A stretch of 19,022 nt of DNA from Penaeus vannamei (Eukaryota > Arthropoda > Malacostraca > Decapoda > Penaeidae). The notes under the pieces are model-generated. The model saw only the letters and a list, made by a program, of their open reading frames with translations, made no database searches and was not told the DNA's origin. Positions 9,113 through 18,984 of the stretch are shown one piece after another; within the stretch, counting starts at the first letter, position 1, and each line of letters starts with the position of its first letter. The translations under genes and the position numbers were made by a program. Location: assembly GCF_042767895.1 (NCBI RefSeq), contig NC_091571.1, positions 2,491,607 through 2,510,628 on the forward strand, in the 5' to 3' direction.

Positions 9113-12100
9113 GTTGCATTAACAGAGGTCTAGGGTTTATCATGTAATGGTATTAAAAAACTTGCAAATAAGAGTAAAGTATTTTTTCAATGCAAGTATA
9201 AGTAGTGCTTTTTTCACTTCATTGTAGATGGGTCAAAAGTTTTTGTTAACTACAAGCAGGGAAATATTTGTTAAATACAGTAGAATTAAAAGGAAGATTT
9301 GAACAATTCTCAGCCTGATATCAGTTATTCTACTGAAAAAAGTAATTAAATAAAAGTCACACTAATGTATTTCCCTGGATTGTAAAACATTTATTTTTTG
9401 TTCTTCTACTATATTTACAATACTGAGAAGAAGTAGAGTATTGTATTTGATTTTATACATTTGATTTTACACTGATTTCTTCTGAGTGAAAAATGGATGG
9501 AAAAAAATATAACCAGACACATTAAACAATAATCATTTATGGTGAAGGTTTATCTAATTAATGTGACATATTTGAAATATTGATTTTAATAATAAACATA
9601 ATTTCTTTAAACACATTGCTTGCATTTGCTGGTGGCGGACTTATAAATGATCTGCATGAATATACCTTTAAGCAGGAGTCGGATCCACTAAAGATAAGTA
9701 CAGCATCGGAAAGGGTCTGGTATGGCTCACTGGTCTTCAGGTGATCGTCCAAGTGGGAAAAGGAAAAAGGAAAAGGTTTTCCCTACAGTTTCTTATAATG
9801 AAGGTGGTGTTTGGTTTGGATGCATGGATGGAATGTGGTGTGAAAGGTCTTGCATTTCATGTGGAAAGTTGCATGTCTTTGGAATATATTTACTTTTGAT
9901 TTTTTGAAATATTATTTTTTCTTTCCTTTTTTTTCTTTCATATTTTTGGTGCTGGTTTACATGATTGATAATGGTTCCATATATCATACATTATTAATTG
10001 CCTATCCCTCTTGATTAATCTTTCTAATACTTCTACAATTATTAAAATTTGCTCTTCCAAGTTAGCCTTTCTAATGCTTTTGCTGTTACATTTAGTGCCA
10101 TTTCATTACCATTATTCTTTTTCTTATAGTTGCTGTCAGAATTAAGAATACAGATTCCATACGTGAATAACTTGTATCCTTAATTTTCATTGTCAACTGT
10201 ACAAAAATCCAAGAATGGGGTGGATAAAGAATTACTGATTGATATTACCAATACCTATATAAATTGACCAGAATGTAGACACCACGATAAATTGATTTTA
10301 TTTACTTTTTAAATATTTTCCAACATAACTTCAGTGCTAAATATTCCTTCTATTGTTCAGGCTGATAACTTGGTTATTGGGATAATTATGACTATAAACT
10401 AGATCCTAAATTGGAAACATTGTTATAACCTCTCTGTAATATGCTACATATTACATTTTATCACATTATGCTAAACGTATCAGATAAAGCCAGAAAACAA
10501 CCCAACACAGTAAAGTAAAACATCATGCCATAATAGCCATGATGCAGAACAGATTTACTAATGTATTTTTTAAATAACAGATATCCCAGAGTCTGCAGCG
10601 TTCCAAGGAGGACATCTACCTTGGCTGTGGCCAGATAAAGGGCTGCTTTGGCTTCCCGTCCGGCTGCGAAAATGACCTGAAGTATGTTATCAACGTGCTG
10701 AATTATATTTAGGCAATTTCTTATAGATTATTGAAAATATATGGATATTTCTTCATGGAATTCTTACCTGTGACTGAAGTGGAAATATTTAATCAGTTTT
10801 GTGTAACAATGGAAAAATGTGGAAAGAACTTTATGTAACAGGGTTGAAATATATTCATGTGTAACGTAGTGGAAATACATGTTGCTGATTAATTAGAATA
10901 TTTATTGCCAATTTTATGTATTGAAATAACATTTGTTGCCCATCATATGAATACTGATGGTTGAAAGAAGCCTTAATGCTTATGGAAATCTAAAACTATC
11001 TTCATTTTCTCCCACAGCTGTAATATTTTGATGACTTACACAAGAGTAGCAACAGGATATCAGTTTGAGATCCTTGGAAAGGCCAGCACAACCAGCTATG
11101 TTGCTGCTGCTCTTTCAGATGATGAAAAGATGGTAAGAATTCATGGTTTCAGATACTTGTTTTTGATTAGTGTTATTGATTTTACTCTTGTTTTTTTCTG
11201 AAATGGAAAGGATATAATGCCAATAGTAAGTTCTGGATCTTCCATATCCTTCATGATTTTTATCATCTCCTCCTCTTCCTCCTCCTCTGCAGCTATACTA
11301 ACCACATTTTTTTGTAATGCTTTATATTATCTTATATTATTTATATTATTTATATTATATAATTTATATTATATTATATCTTTATATTATATTATATATT
11401 ATATATTCATCTTAGCCACATTTATAATTGTATCCATTGTATTGTCCTCTCTCCCCCAGGGCTCAGACAGTGTGATGGCCTGTAGAAGTCTCAACGGCGA
11501 AGTAGATGTGCTGATGGCTTTTAATAATGGAAAGAATAATGAACTGCTGACTAATGTGAGGAGACTTTTCTTCCGTTTAGTTTGATTATATTCAGATGTT
11601 AATGTTATTGATTTGATGTGGGAGTTTGAAACGATAATAGTTTGTGATTTCTAACAAATACAAGGTGTTTCTAGATTATTTTTAGTCTTTTCTTGTAAGA
11701 TGTAAAAGTTGTATAATACTATTCATAATTTGCTTACATATTGTATTACAGAAGTTTGATATAAATATCTTTGATGGTAGAACTTCGAAGGTCAAAAAAA
11801 AAATTTACAGTAAGTTTGCAACTGAAGAAAAGGTAAATATTTACTCATGAATAAAAACTAACCTTTTCTTTGCAGAGTAAATATGGACTTAGTGATGTCA
11901 AGACATTACAATCTGATGGAGAACTATATTGTTCATTCATTCGGCAAACAATCACAGAAATTAAAGGAATAACTTTTGATCTGTCTTCCGACCGTTACCA
12001 TTTGATGCTGGCGAGAGGCCCAGCTTTTGAGAGTGAGTTACCTTTCTTAGCCTTTCCTTTTTACAGTAGATCCTAAAAGTATCTAAAACATAATGGGTTG

Positions 12101-15100
12101 TGCAGTATAAAAGGGTGGTTGAAATTATTTGATACATGTTGCTTGTAGTGGCAACTGATGGTAGGCAAATGGTTAGAGAATGTAATCCACCATCCCAGAT
12201 TATTCTTTGTACATGGCTTTTGTTCTAATTGTCAGAATTGGTGTAGTAGTTAATGATAGGATTTTCTGTCCATACTTTCATAGGTCATTATGTAGATAAG
12301 ACATTTTTCTTCTTTATATGTAAGATTTTTTTTCTATGATAGAAAGAACTATATGTAGACATTATTTTCATTGCTATTGGCTCTTAGTGCAAGTGATTGA
12401 ATAGTTCTTGTTATTTAGTGCTCATTTCTGATGTGTATGTATTTGGATGTAATTTTTCATATGTATTCTTTTTGTTAATGCTGTCATTACTGTTTTTTTA
12501 ACTTGATGAAAACAGATCTTAGTAAAATTTAACTCCTAACAAATCCTAATGTTACAGATGGATTACGTTACCACGACAATCGCTTGGTCTCCTCTGGCAC
12601 TTCTTCCCTGAGTGAATTTGAGTCCCTGGAAGCTGCAAGTGAATTGTTCAAGACTCTGCATGCCTGTTTCATGATTGGTGCTTGGATATGTGCAGCTTCA
12701 TGTGGCATCATCTTGGCTCGCTATTACAAGCAGACTTGGTTGAGGAGCCGTTGCTGTGGCATTGATCAGTGGTTCCATGTAAGTTTCAAATGTCCTGAAA
12801 ATTCTTTGAATATGAATATATTAGCTAGTAAAAGAAAATATGCAGTACCATCCTTAAAGGGATTGAGTTTGTATGTTTCTTCAGTGTCGAAAGGTGTTCT
12901 TTGTCTTTCTTTTACAAAAAAATGTTTAGGTTAATGATGGGAACATTTTTAATTATTGATATGAAGTCATACCTCCACCTCCATTAAAGAGGAATGAGGA
13001 ATATATCTGAAGCAAAATTTCTGAAAACAAATGACTGAGTGCATTTATCCATCATGTCTCATCAAGGAGGCACATAAGCGGATCAGCTAATCTTTACATG
13101 CTAGTGTAGTAAATAAACAATTATAGGGAGAACAGAAAACACAAGATAATGTATAATCTTTCTTTTGATTCTTTGATCTCCTTACACCTTTGTTTAAGGA
13201 ATCCTCCAGACCAAAGCAGATACTGATACTCTACTATCTTTTACTTTCAGTTCCACAGATTTTTCATGGGACTGACATGGGGTCTCACAATCGCTGGAGT
13301 CGTACTTATTGCCTATTATCTTAAGGGATGGACAGAGCTTGATCCCAAAGTAAACCCACATGCTATACTTGGTATTGTCTCAACTGGTGAGTTATCTTCT
13401 GCACGGAGAATTAGTTCATTAGTTCTGATATTTTATGTGAAGAGTGAAGCTATTTCCCAAACAGCCCTAGTCATTATTTTCCTAGTTTGTAATCTACTTC
13501 TTCAATTCCAGGTTTGTGTTTCATTCAACCGTTCATGGCTCTATGTCGCTGCGCCCCAACTCACCGAAGGCGTCCCGTCTTCAATTGGCTTCACTGGTTT
13601 GTTGGCAACAGCGCACAGATCATTGGTATTACAGCGATCTTCTTTGGGCTTGAGTTGGTCAATGCTCCTTCTTGGACCATGTTCATTCTGATCATCTTCA
13701 TTGCTTTCCACTGCATCATGCATCTTATTTTGTCGGTAAGTTATTGCTTTCAGATGCTGTGTGGTTAACTTACAGCTGAAGTTATTTGTTGCTTTGGTTC
13801 CAATCCTGTTTTATTTTACTTTAGATAATTATTTTTCGTAACAGAGCTTGGTGATTTGCATAATTAGCAATGCATAGCAGCTAGAAGTTGAAATTTTACT
13901 CACACAAGATGCTTGTGTGCTTTTTCAGGTTTAGTAATCTAGTTTGCTAAACTTGAGGGGCAATGTACTGTCCATACAGAAAAATCACATAACCAAAACA
14001 ATGACAAAAGAGTCTTTGTAAAAGGAGGGTTTACTGCTTGTATGACTGAACTATTTTCACAAGTATTTTTAATACTGGTAGCATTAATCATTAATTTTAA
14101 AAAGTAGATTAACCCATTGCACTGGGATGGTATAGGCATACATGCAATGTCCAAGATGATTTTAGCTTATTCATCTTGTTCAAAAGATACATAGCTCACA
14201 AGTGCTTAGTCACCAAGTGACCAACTAGTCCTGTCTATCTCATCTGTTAACCTTTTTCCTTATTTTTTAGCAAGAATAGCATTTTCTTTTGTATAGCCAA
14301 TAGTATTGCCAATAATATTGTTACTGATATTATAATAATCATAATGTCAATAATAATATCAACAGTGTCAATATCAATTGCACTATAAAAATAGGCTTAA
14401 CCAGAAAATTAAAGGAATGGGGAAATCAGCACTTTTTGAGCCATCTGTGTATAATAAGGCCGATAAAACAGAACTACAGTGCATAGTACATGTATCGGTT
14501 GCCAGTGGGTCAATAAATCCAATATTGCATCAAAATCATAAAAAGACAATAACTTTCGTCATGATCAAAGTGATCCATATTTTGTTTTTTCTTTTCCTTT
14601 TTTTGTCAAGATGAAAGAGAATTCCAGTTAATATATATTAATGGTGTCTTTGCACAGATTGGACAGTGTGTTAGTGACTCGAAGCAAGAACGTAGGAACA
14701 ACGTATTCCCAATGAAGGAAATGAACGGCAGTCGAAACCCACTGCACCCTGTGGAGAAAAGGACAGATGCTCCAGTGAGTATGAGATGTCTTATTGAGAT
14801 GCTTTTGTTAAATCCTCCTTTTTGTACCTCTACTACAACTGATTGTAATAAATTGAATGATAATATTTTAATTGATAATATATGTTTTTTATTGTAGCAG
14901 CATTTTAAGTAATATATCCTTATTCCTGTAAGGATTTAATGAATACTTGCATTTCACTTTTTAGGATTATATTGTAATACAATTTAAGATTCTTTTTTTC
15001 TTGCGTTCCAGGGTGCTACATTCCGCAAAGCAATGCTGGCTCTGTACTTCATTGTAAATTGGCTGATCACCGCACTTCTGATTCTCATTGTTGTCGTGGG

Positions 15101-15146
15101 GGAAGACCAGTTGAAGAAATGGAATTGGATTTTCTGGGAGGATTAG
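8512..15146 (+). CDS. FRRS1: Ferric-chelate reductase 1-like protein (3' part; spliced)
   Basis: Eleven exons: 8512-8692, 10581-10681, 11018-11132, 11460-11555, 11752-11832, 11876-12032, 12558-12778, 13251-13386, 13512-13735, 14658-14774, 15012-15146. They join in frame into 520 residues ending at TAG. The order is the end of a Reeler domain (about 1-23), a Thr/Pro/Ser linker (24-60), a DOMON domain (about 70-245) and a cytochrome b561 domain (about 270-510). Six hydrophobic helices start near residues 273, 320, 354, 390, 413 and 482. Histidines 278, 319, 354 and 390 sit where the family has its two haem b ligand pairs. Known members are membrane proteins that move electrons across the membrane and can reduce ferric chelates; vertebrate FRRS1 has the same Reeler-DOMON-b561 order. 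The start codon, signal peptide and most of the Reeler domain are outside the visible sequence. The donor of the first exon is the least certain border. Family assignment is strong; substrate and cell role are inferred. Confidence 0.88.
9349..9354 (+). terminator. AATAAA poly(A) signal after the short form
   Basis: Canonical hexamer 237 bases after the stop at 9112. U/GU-rich text (around 9390-9410) follows at a suitable distance. It fits 3' end formation for the short transcript. Confidence 0.4.
9355..10580. other. Large intron before the DOMON exons, no feature seen
   Basis: AT-rich sequence with many short T and A runs and no exon-like frame flanked by splice sites. It forms most of a 1888-base intron (8693-10580) in the long form. 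The acceptor reads TTTTTTAAATAACAG. Confidence 0.5.
10581..10681 (+). CDS. FRRS1-like exon: start of DOMON domain
   Basis: Bounded by acceptor ATAACAG and donor GTATGT. Phase 0 in, two bases out. It encodes 33 residues including LGCGQIKGCFGFPSGCEND, the Cys-rich opening typical of the DOMON part of FRRS1/SDR2 proteins (CG.TKGC, then PSGC). Confidence 0.9.
11018..11132 (+). CDS. FRRS1-like exon: DOMON strands
   Basis: Acceptor TTTCTCCCACAG, donor GTAAGA. It completes the split Asn codon and adds 38 codons, ending in phase 0. It carries CNILMTYTRV, then FEILGKASTTSYVAAALSDD, the sandwich strands ending in the 'vaaalSdD' turn seen in DOMON domains. Confidence 0.92.
11318..11410. repeat. Intronic TTATA-rich low-complexity block
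   Basis: Irregular TTATAT/TTTATATTA units without a pure period, inside the intron between 11132 and 11460. The open frame crossing it (11217 onward) runs into the next exon only by chance. Confidence 0.8.
11460..11555 (+). CDS. FRRS1-like exon: DOMON strands with D-S-V-x-x-C
   Basis: Acceptor CTCTCCCCCAG, donor GTGAGG. Exactly 32 codons, phase 0 at both ends. It begins GSDSVMACRSLNGEVDVLMA, matching the DOMON 'DDSVxxC' step followed by a V-x-V-x-x strand. Phase 0 on both sides would allow skipping. Confidence 0.92.
11752..11832 (+). CDS. FRRS1-like exon: Lys-rich insert, possibly optional
   Basis: Acceptor TGTATTACAG, donor GTAAAT. 27 codons in phase 0 both sides, so it can be included or skipped without changing frame. 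It is Lys-rich and hydrophilic (10 A in a row at 11794-11803) and falls in the loop before the GLSD strand, where other family members need only a short link. A weaker in-phase donor (GTCAAA at 11791) would give a 13-codon version. Use of the listed donor leaves a 43-nt intron. It may be a cassette exon or a lineage-specific insert. Confidence 0.6.
11876..12032 (+). CDS. FRRS1-like exon: end of DOMON domain
   Basis: Acceptor CCTTTTCTTTGCAG with a CTAAC branch-like word 16 bases upstream; donor A|GTGAGT. 52 codons plus one base. It contains YGLSDVKTLQSDGELYCSFIR and later FDLSSDRYHLMLARG. These match the last DOMON strands: the GLSD turn, the L-x-C-x-F-x-R strand, and the 'yhlmlArG' strand leading to the membrane domain. 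Confidence 0.92.
12558..12778 (+). CDS. FRRS1-like exon: first b561 helix
   Basis: Acceptor CTAATGTTACAG, donor GTAAGT. It completes a split Asn codon and adds 73 codons. After a 30-residue Ser-rich spacer the first membrane helix begins KTLHACFMIGAWICAASCGI and ends with LARYYKQ. His 278 (codon at 12659) is the expected haem ligand, and the R-Y-Y-K end marks the cytoplasmic side typical of b561 proteins. Confidence 0.94.
13251..13386 (+). CDS. FRRS1-like exon: second b561 helix
   Basis: Acceptor CTTTTACTTTCAG, donor G|GTGAGT. 45 codons plus one base. It begins FHRFFMGLTWGLTIAGVVLI, with His 319 as the second expected ligand (the family's WFxxHR step spans the exon border). It ends with NPHAILGIVS, where His 354 is the third ligand at the start of the next helix. 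Confidence 0.94.
13512..13735 (+). CDS. FRRS1-like exon: third to fifth b561 helices
   Basis: Acceptor CTTCTTCAATTCCAG, donor GTAAGT. It completes the split Gly codon and adds 74 codons. The third helix has FIQPFMALCRC, then a basic loop (THRRRP), then FNWLHWFVGNSAQIIGI with His 390 as the fourth ligand in the R-x-x-N-x-x-H-W-x-x-G motif. The fifth helix ends the exon. Confidence 0.95.
13736..14657. other. Intron with a possible diverged dispersed repeat
   Basis: No exon found. The stretch from about 14108 (TTAACCCATTGCACTGGGAT) to about 14255 has the look of an old dispersed repeat and not of unique intron, and is followed by AATAATATT-rich text near 14290-14380. Similar 'TTAACCCATTGC' starts are familiar to me from shrimp repeats, but I could not compare them here. 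Confidence 0.3.
14658..14774 (+). CDS. FRRS1-like exon: cytoplasmic basic loop
   Basis: Acceptor TCTTTGCACAG, donor GTGAGT. Exactly 39 codons, phase 0 both sides. It encodes a polar loop (IGQCVSDSKQERRNN, then PLHPVEKRTDAP) between the fifth and sixth helices. It could be skipped without a frame change. Confidence 0.85.
15012..15146 (+). CDS. FRRS1-like last exon: sixth helix and stop
   Basis: Acceptor TTGCGTTCCAG. 44 codons and TAG. It encodes FRKAMLALYFIVNWLITALLILIVVVG, the last membrane helix, then a short charged, Trp-rich end (KKWNWIFWED). The end lies where FRRS1-type proteins usually stop. Confidence 0.92.
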   Translation, partial: GATFRKAMLALYFIVNWLITALLILIVVVGEDQLKKWNWIFWED

Positions 15147-15400
15147 TAAAATCTGTCCGTTTTGCGAATTAAATCAACGTCCAGATCTTCAGTGTAGTAA
15201 AATTTTTATTCATCTTTTCCTGAATGGTTAACAGACATGGCTGTATTATGGGCTCGCAGTTAGGTTTTATTTTAAAAGGTTGTAACTATGATTGTTTTTT
15301 TTCTTCATTTTTGAGACTGGAATGAATTTTCCACATCTTTTGTATATCAAATTTTAGCAGTCTAGGAGTGATTATATTTAATAAAAATGATGTAAGAGTC
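15147..15400 (+). other. 3' UTR of the FRRS1-like gene
   Basis: AU-rich sequence directly after the stop. It runs at least to the AATAAA at 15380-15385. If that signal is not used, the transcript could extend through the CA array to a later signal. Confidence 0.55.
15380..15385 (+). terminator. AATAAA poly(A) signal, proximal
   Basis: First canonical hexamer after the stop at 15146, 234 bases downstream. The following 40 bases are moderately U-rich. Confidence 0.5.
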
Positions 15401-15529
15401 AATATTTTACTACAGGCAACAATTTTGTTATTGTAAATACAGTCAGCAAGTAACTGTTGAAAATGCTTTAGTAATTGTAGGTACTAGGATATCTAGTGGA
15501 TGTCACTGTAAGATATATATTTCTCTCAT

Positions 15530-15830
<301 letters not shown>

Positions 15831-15905
15831 TCCCTCCCTCCGTCCCACCTTCCCTCTCTCCCTCTCTCCCTCTCTCCCTCATTCCCTCTCTCCCTCTCTC
15901 CCCCA
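15831..15905. repeat. (CCCTCT)n pyrimidine block
   Basis: Directly joins the CA array. TCCC units pass into CCCTCT units with single interruptions, all pyrimidine except a few bases. A looser CT-rich region with scattered CACAC words continues to about 16080. Confidence 0.9.
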
Positions 15906-17065
15906 TATGCTTAAATCATTCACACCTGGTCACACATGCGCACACTTATTGCGCACACATTTATGCACTAACACTCCCATACTCACATTCACAATCTCCC
16001 TCATCCTGTTTCCCCCTCTCTGTCACCCTCCCCCCTCCTAATCCATAATCCCTCTCCCTCTCCCTGCTCACACTCTCTCGCAGATTAAATCATTTTTCTT
16101 ATCTCATCCACTCCTTTGAAGAAGCAATTGTCCACATTTTGAAATAAGACACTAAAACTTGTGCAATACAGCCCAGATTTTTATACAGCAATTTCTGAAA
16201 CCTTGTCGTTTTTAGGTAATAGATGAAATCTGATTTAAAAAAAAATTCTGTATGTAGATTTAAGTACAATTTTTATGAAAAAAATAAATTGTCATTAGTA
16301 ACATGAAGGTTACTAATTATATATCTGGATAAGCTGTGTAGGTATTGCAACATCGGCATTATGCTTTGCACACATTTCTTTTTGAAGAATTTTATATGCA
16401 TCCGTTTTTATACTTTTATTTTTTGCTAATGCAGTCGTAGATGAGACTGCTTTTGAGAAATGAATAATCTTTTTGAAAAATTCTTCACTCAGATATCTTG
16501 AAACTGATGAGATCCAAAAAAGATTATTTGTTTCTCCTGCAGAATTTTTGCTGCATTGTCAGGTCTCATGAAATCAAATATTTCACGTTTTGATTATGGA
16601 GGGTAAATACTCATTTGAGATAATTATGTTTTTATACTTTCTTATTTTTCCAAATATTTCAGTTGCATTATTTATTATGTTTTGCAAATGGTTGTCTTAC
16701 ATTTGCTCAGGTATGATTGTAGATTGTATATGTTGTAAAAGAAATAATTATTTTAACAAACTATTATGTTAAATTGTGTAAATGGCTAGAAAAAAAATGT
16801 CTAATAATCAAGATATTCTGTCGAACAATCCAGAAATGAAAAGAAAAAAATTATTTAATGTAAATAGGAGAATCACAATACTTAACCATTATAATGCTAA
16901 TTGTATTAGTATCACAATATTCCATAATTGTCTTGTGTGTGAATTATATGTAATGTACACAAAAAAAGTCCAGTAATGTAAATTTCCGTGTACACCATCT
17001 GTGGAGAGATGTTTTTATTCTAAGGTTTTAAGATGGTATGGAAATTTATTTTGCTGACAATTTAC
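15906..17065. other. AT-rich flank or extended 3' UTR, no gene seen
   Basis: Contains an AATAAA at 16283-16288 and A/T-rich text, without coding signs. Two short open frames near 16590-16976 have no motif and show codon use expected from AT-rich noise. Confidence 0.5.
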
Positions 17066-17071
17066 AATAAA
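17066..17071 (+). terminator. AATAAA poly(A) signal, distal
   Basis: The hexamer is followed within 40 bases by GUUUGU and GUGUUAUUUUUU-like text, a better downstream element than at 15380. It could end a transcript with a UTR of about 1.9 kb that includes the CA array, or belong to an unrelated transcript. Confidence 0.35.
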
Positions 17072-17259
17072 AGTTTGTCCCTCACTTCAGTGTTATTTTT
17101 TCCTACAGTCTTATGCTATTGATACTACTGTTACATTATGCCTACTTCTGTTAGCTTTCCAATTCAGTTTCAAGACACCGTCAGACTTGTTGATTCTAAC
17201 CTTTTGCCAGTTTTTTGTAATTCCAAAGTAACAAGCTGCTTTTTTTCTTAACAAAAAGC

Positions 17260-17640
17260 AATCCCCCCCAAATCCTATACCCCTTGTTGCCATGGGGGTG
17301 GGGGGCATATGAGATGAAGACTGAGATCCAATGCTGAGGATCAGCCCCACCTTGGGCTTCAGGCCTCGACTCAATAAATTTTAGTTGTTTCTTTCCCTAT
17401 CCCCTTTTTGTTTCCTTTCTTTTCTCCGACCCCTTCCACAATCCACTTCCTAATGTGTGAGAACTGTGTTGAAAGGATAAAAGGGTGACTTTGTGCTAAT
17501 CACAAAGGGCCTAAGGGAACCATGTGCAGGGTATTCTTGTTTAGTTGATTAGCCCTAAACCCTCAAGGGAACCCTGAGTGGTGGATTATTTCTTTCCCCT
17601 ACATACTTTAGGCTTTAGGCTCCCAGTTCCCATACCCCAG
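17260..17640. other. Possible 5' leader of the LINE relic
   Basis: C-rich and repeat-like sequence just before the gag-like relic, with text such as CTTGGGCTTCAGGCCTCGAC and CCCTCAAGGGAACCCTGAG. No frame or terminal repeat fixes the left end of the element. Confidence 0.3.
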
Positions 17641-18978
17641 GCTCTTTGGCCACAACTCTGAGCACTATTATTGCTACCCCTTCCTCAGTGCCTACATCAG
17701 TCCAGTCCAAATCATCCATCCAGGTCAGTACTCAATCTCCAGGAAACATTCCTCCTCTCCCAACATCCACTACTTTATCTCCTCCACCCCCACAACTTTC
17801 TTCATTAACTCCCCCACCTTTGCTTATTACTACTCTATAGCTACTTGTCCATCTCTCCACAGTACTATGTCAATACTACTCACGATTCCATACATTTCGG
17901 GCCTTCTACTACCCCCACTTCTGCAAACTTCTTTGAATACTTTGTTTGGCCCAACTAAATAGGACTGATTTTTTTTTGTAATCCCCCCCACAGCCCCTTA
18001 CTCTGACATCACTCCAATTCCAGCAATGCCTCCAAAAACAAGTAGGCTGCCTTGTTTATAGTTACTTCCGACCTGACTTCTTTGACAAACCAATTCCAGA
18101 GCAGCCTCATCCCTCCCTCAATAGTTGCACCAGAACTATCTCCATCTCCTCGAGAACTGCCCTTTCTACAACAAGGATTGGTCAGATTGTGGAGAAGACA
18201 CTCATCTACCTTATGAATTATGGTGCTAGTATCAGTACCGTGCAATACCATTCCTCCTAGAGGCCATGGTAAGCCCCCCACCGATATTGCCAAGATTACT
18301 TTCTGTACATATGTCCTCCCTTTTAATGTTTACATTGACGGAGAATCCCTCCCTGTCCGACCACATCAACCTCCCCCCTACACCAATGTCAATATTGTTG
18401 GCATCTAGGCCACCCAAAAAACACTGCCGTTCTACAGTTCTATGTGCCTTCTATGTGCCAACCTGGTCATAACTGATCAAACTAGTCTGCACAGTCATGC
18501 ATGTGTGCCAATAGTGGCCTCTCCCATAATGTCTTTTATAGGGGCTGTCCTGCTTGCAAGTTGTCTGAATTGGCAACTCAGATTCAAACTTAGCATCACT
18601 TTACCAAAGCCAGACAGGACAATAATGTCCTACGCTCTACCCTTACCTTTCCTCTCAAGATGTTTCTACATCTCCCCCAGTCCCTCTTCCTTATTCCACT
18701 TCTACCCCCTCCCTCTCCCAGTCATTTTTATCTTTTCTAAATTCAAACACTAGAATTTCCACCACTATTCCAGACTCCAATCACGACTCCCCGGGTTCCT
18801 TCCTCTTTTCCTCCTCGCCCAACTCATCGCACATGATAAGCTAAATCCTTCACCCCATATTCTCTCTCCATCCCTCAAACATCTGTCCCCTCTTTTCCCC
18901 CTTCATAAGAAAACCTTTACTTCTCAGACCTCTCCAACTAACTCCACTTCAGAGACTCTCGAAGACATTCATAACTAG
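17641..18978 (+). pseudogene. Decayed gag-like ORF1 of a Jockey-type LINE
   Basis: Protein-like pieces in changing frames. 17646-17840 encodes a Pro/Ser/Thr-rich N-terminal stretch. 18228-18383 carries a basic/aromatic segment ending VYIDGESLPVRPHQPPP. 18387-18427 carries a CCHC zinc knuckle (CX2CX4HX4C), whose first three ligands (codons at 18387, 18396, 18411) are in one frame and whose last Cys (18425) is in another, because of a slip in the A6 run at 18416. 18495-18593 holds the second Cys-rich motif, with HNVFYRGCPACK, and ends in a stop. The C-terminal Ser/Pro-rich part ends SETLEDIHN and TAG 18976-18978. This order is that of ORF1 (nucleic-acid-binding gag) of arthropod Jockey-superfamily non-LTR elements. 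Several frameshifts and stops show it is dead. Confidence 0.75.
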
Positions 18979-18984
18979 CTAATC

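Noticed and set aside
13541..13723. 60-residue minus-strand frame in the b561 exon
   Set aside because: Shadow of the plus-strand exon, which has clear helix and His motifs.
16590..16976. Two small plus-strand frames of 60 and 64 residues
   Set aside because: AT-driven composition, no motif, not in splice-bounded context.
17111..17374. 87-residue minus-strand frame
   Set aside because: No recognisable domain and opposite to the LINE relic; likely chance.
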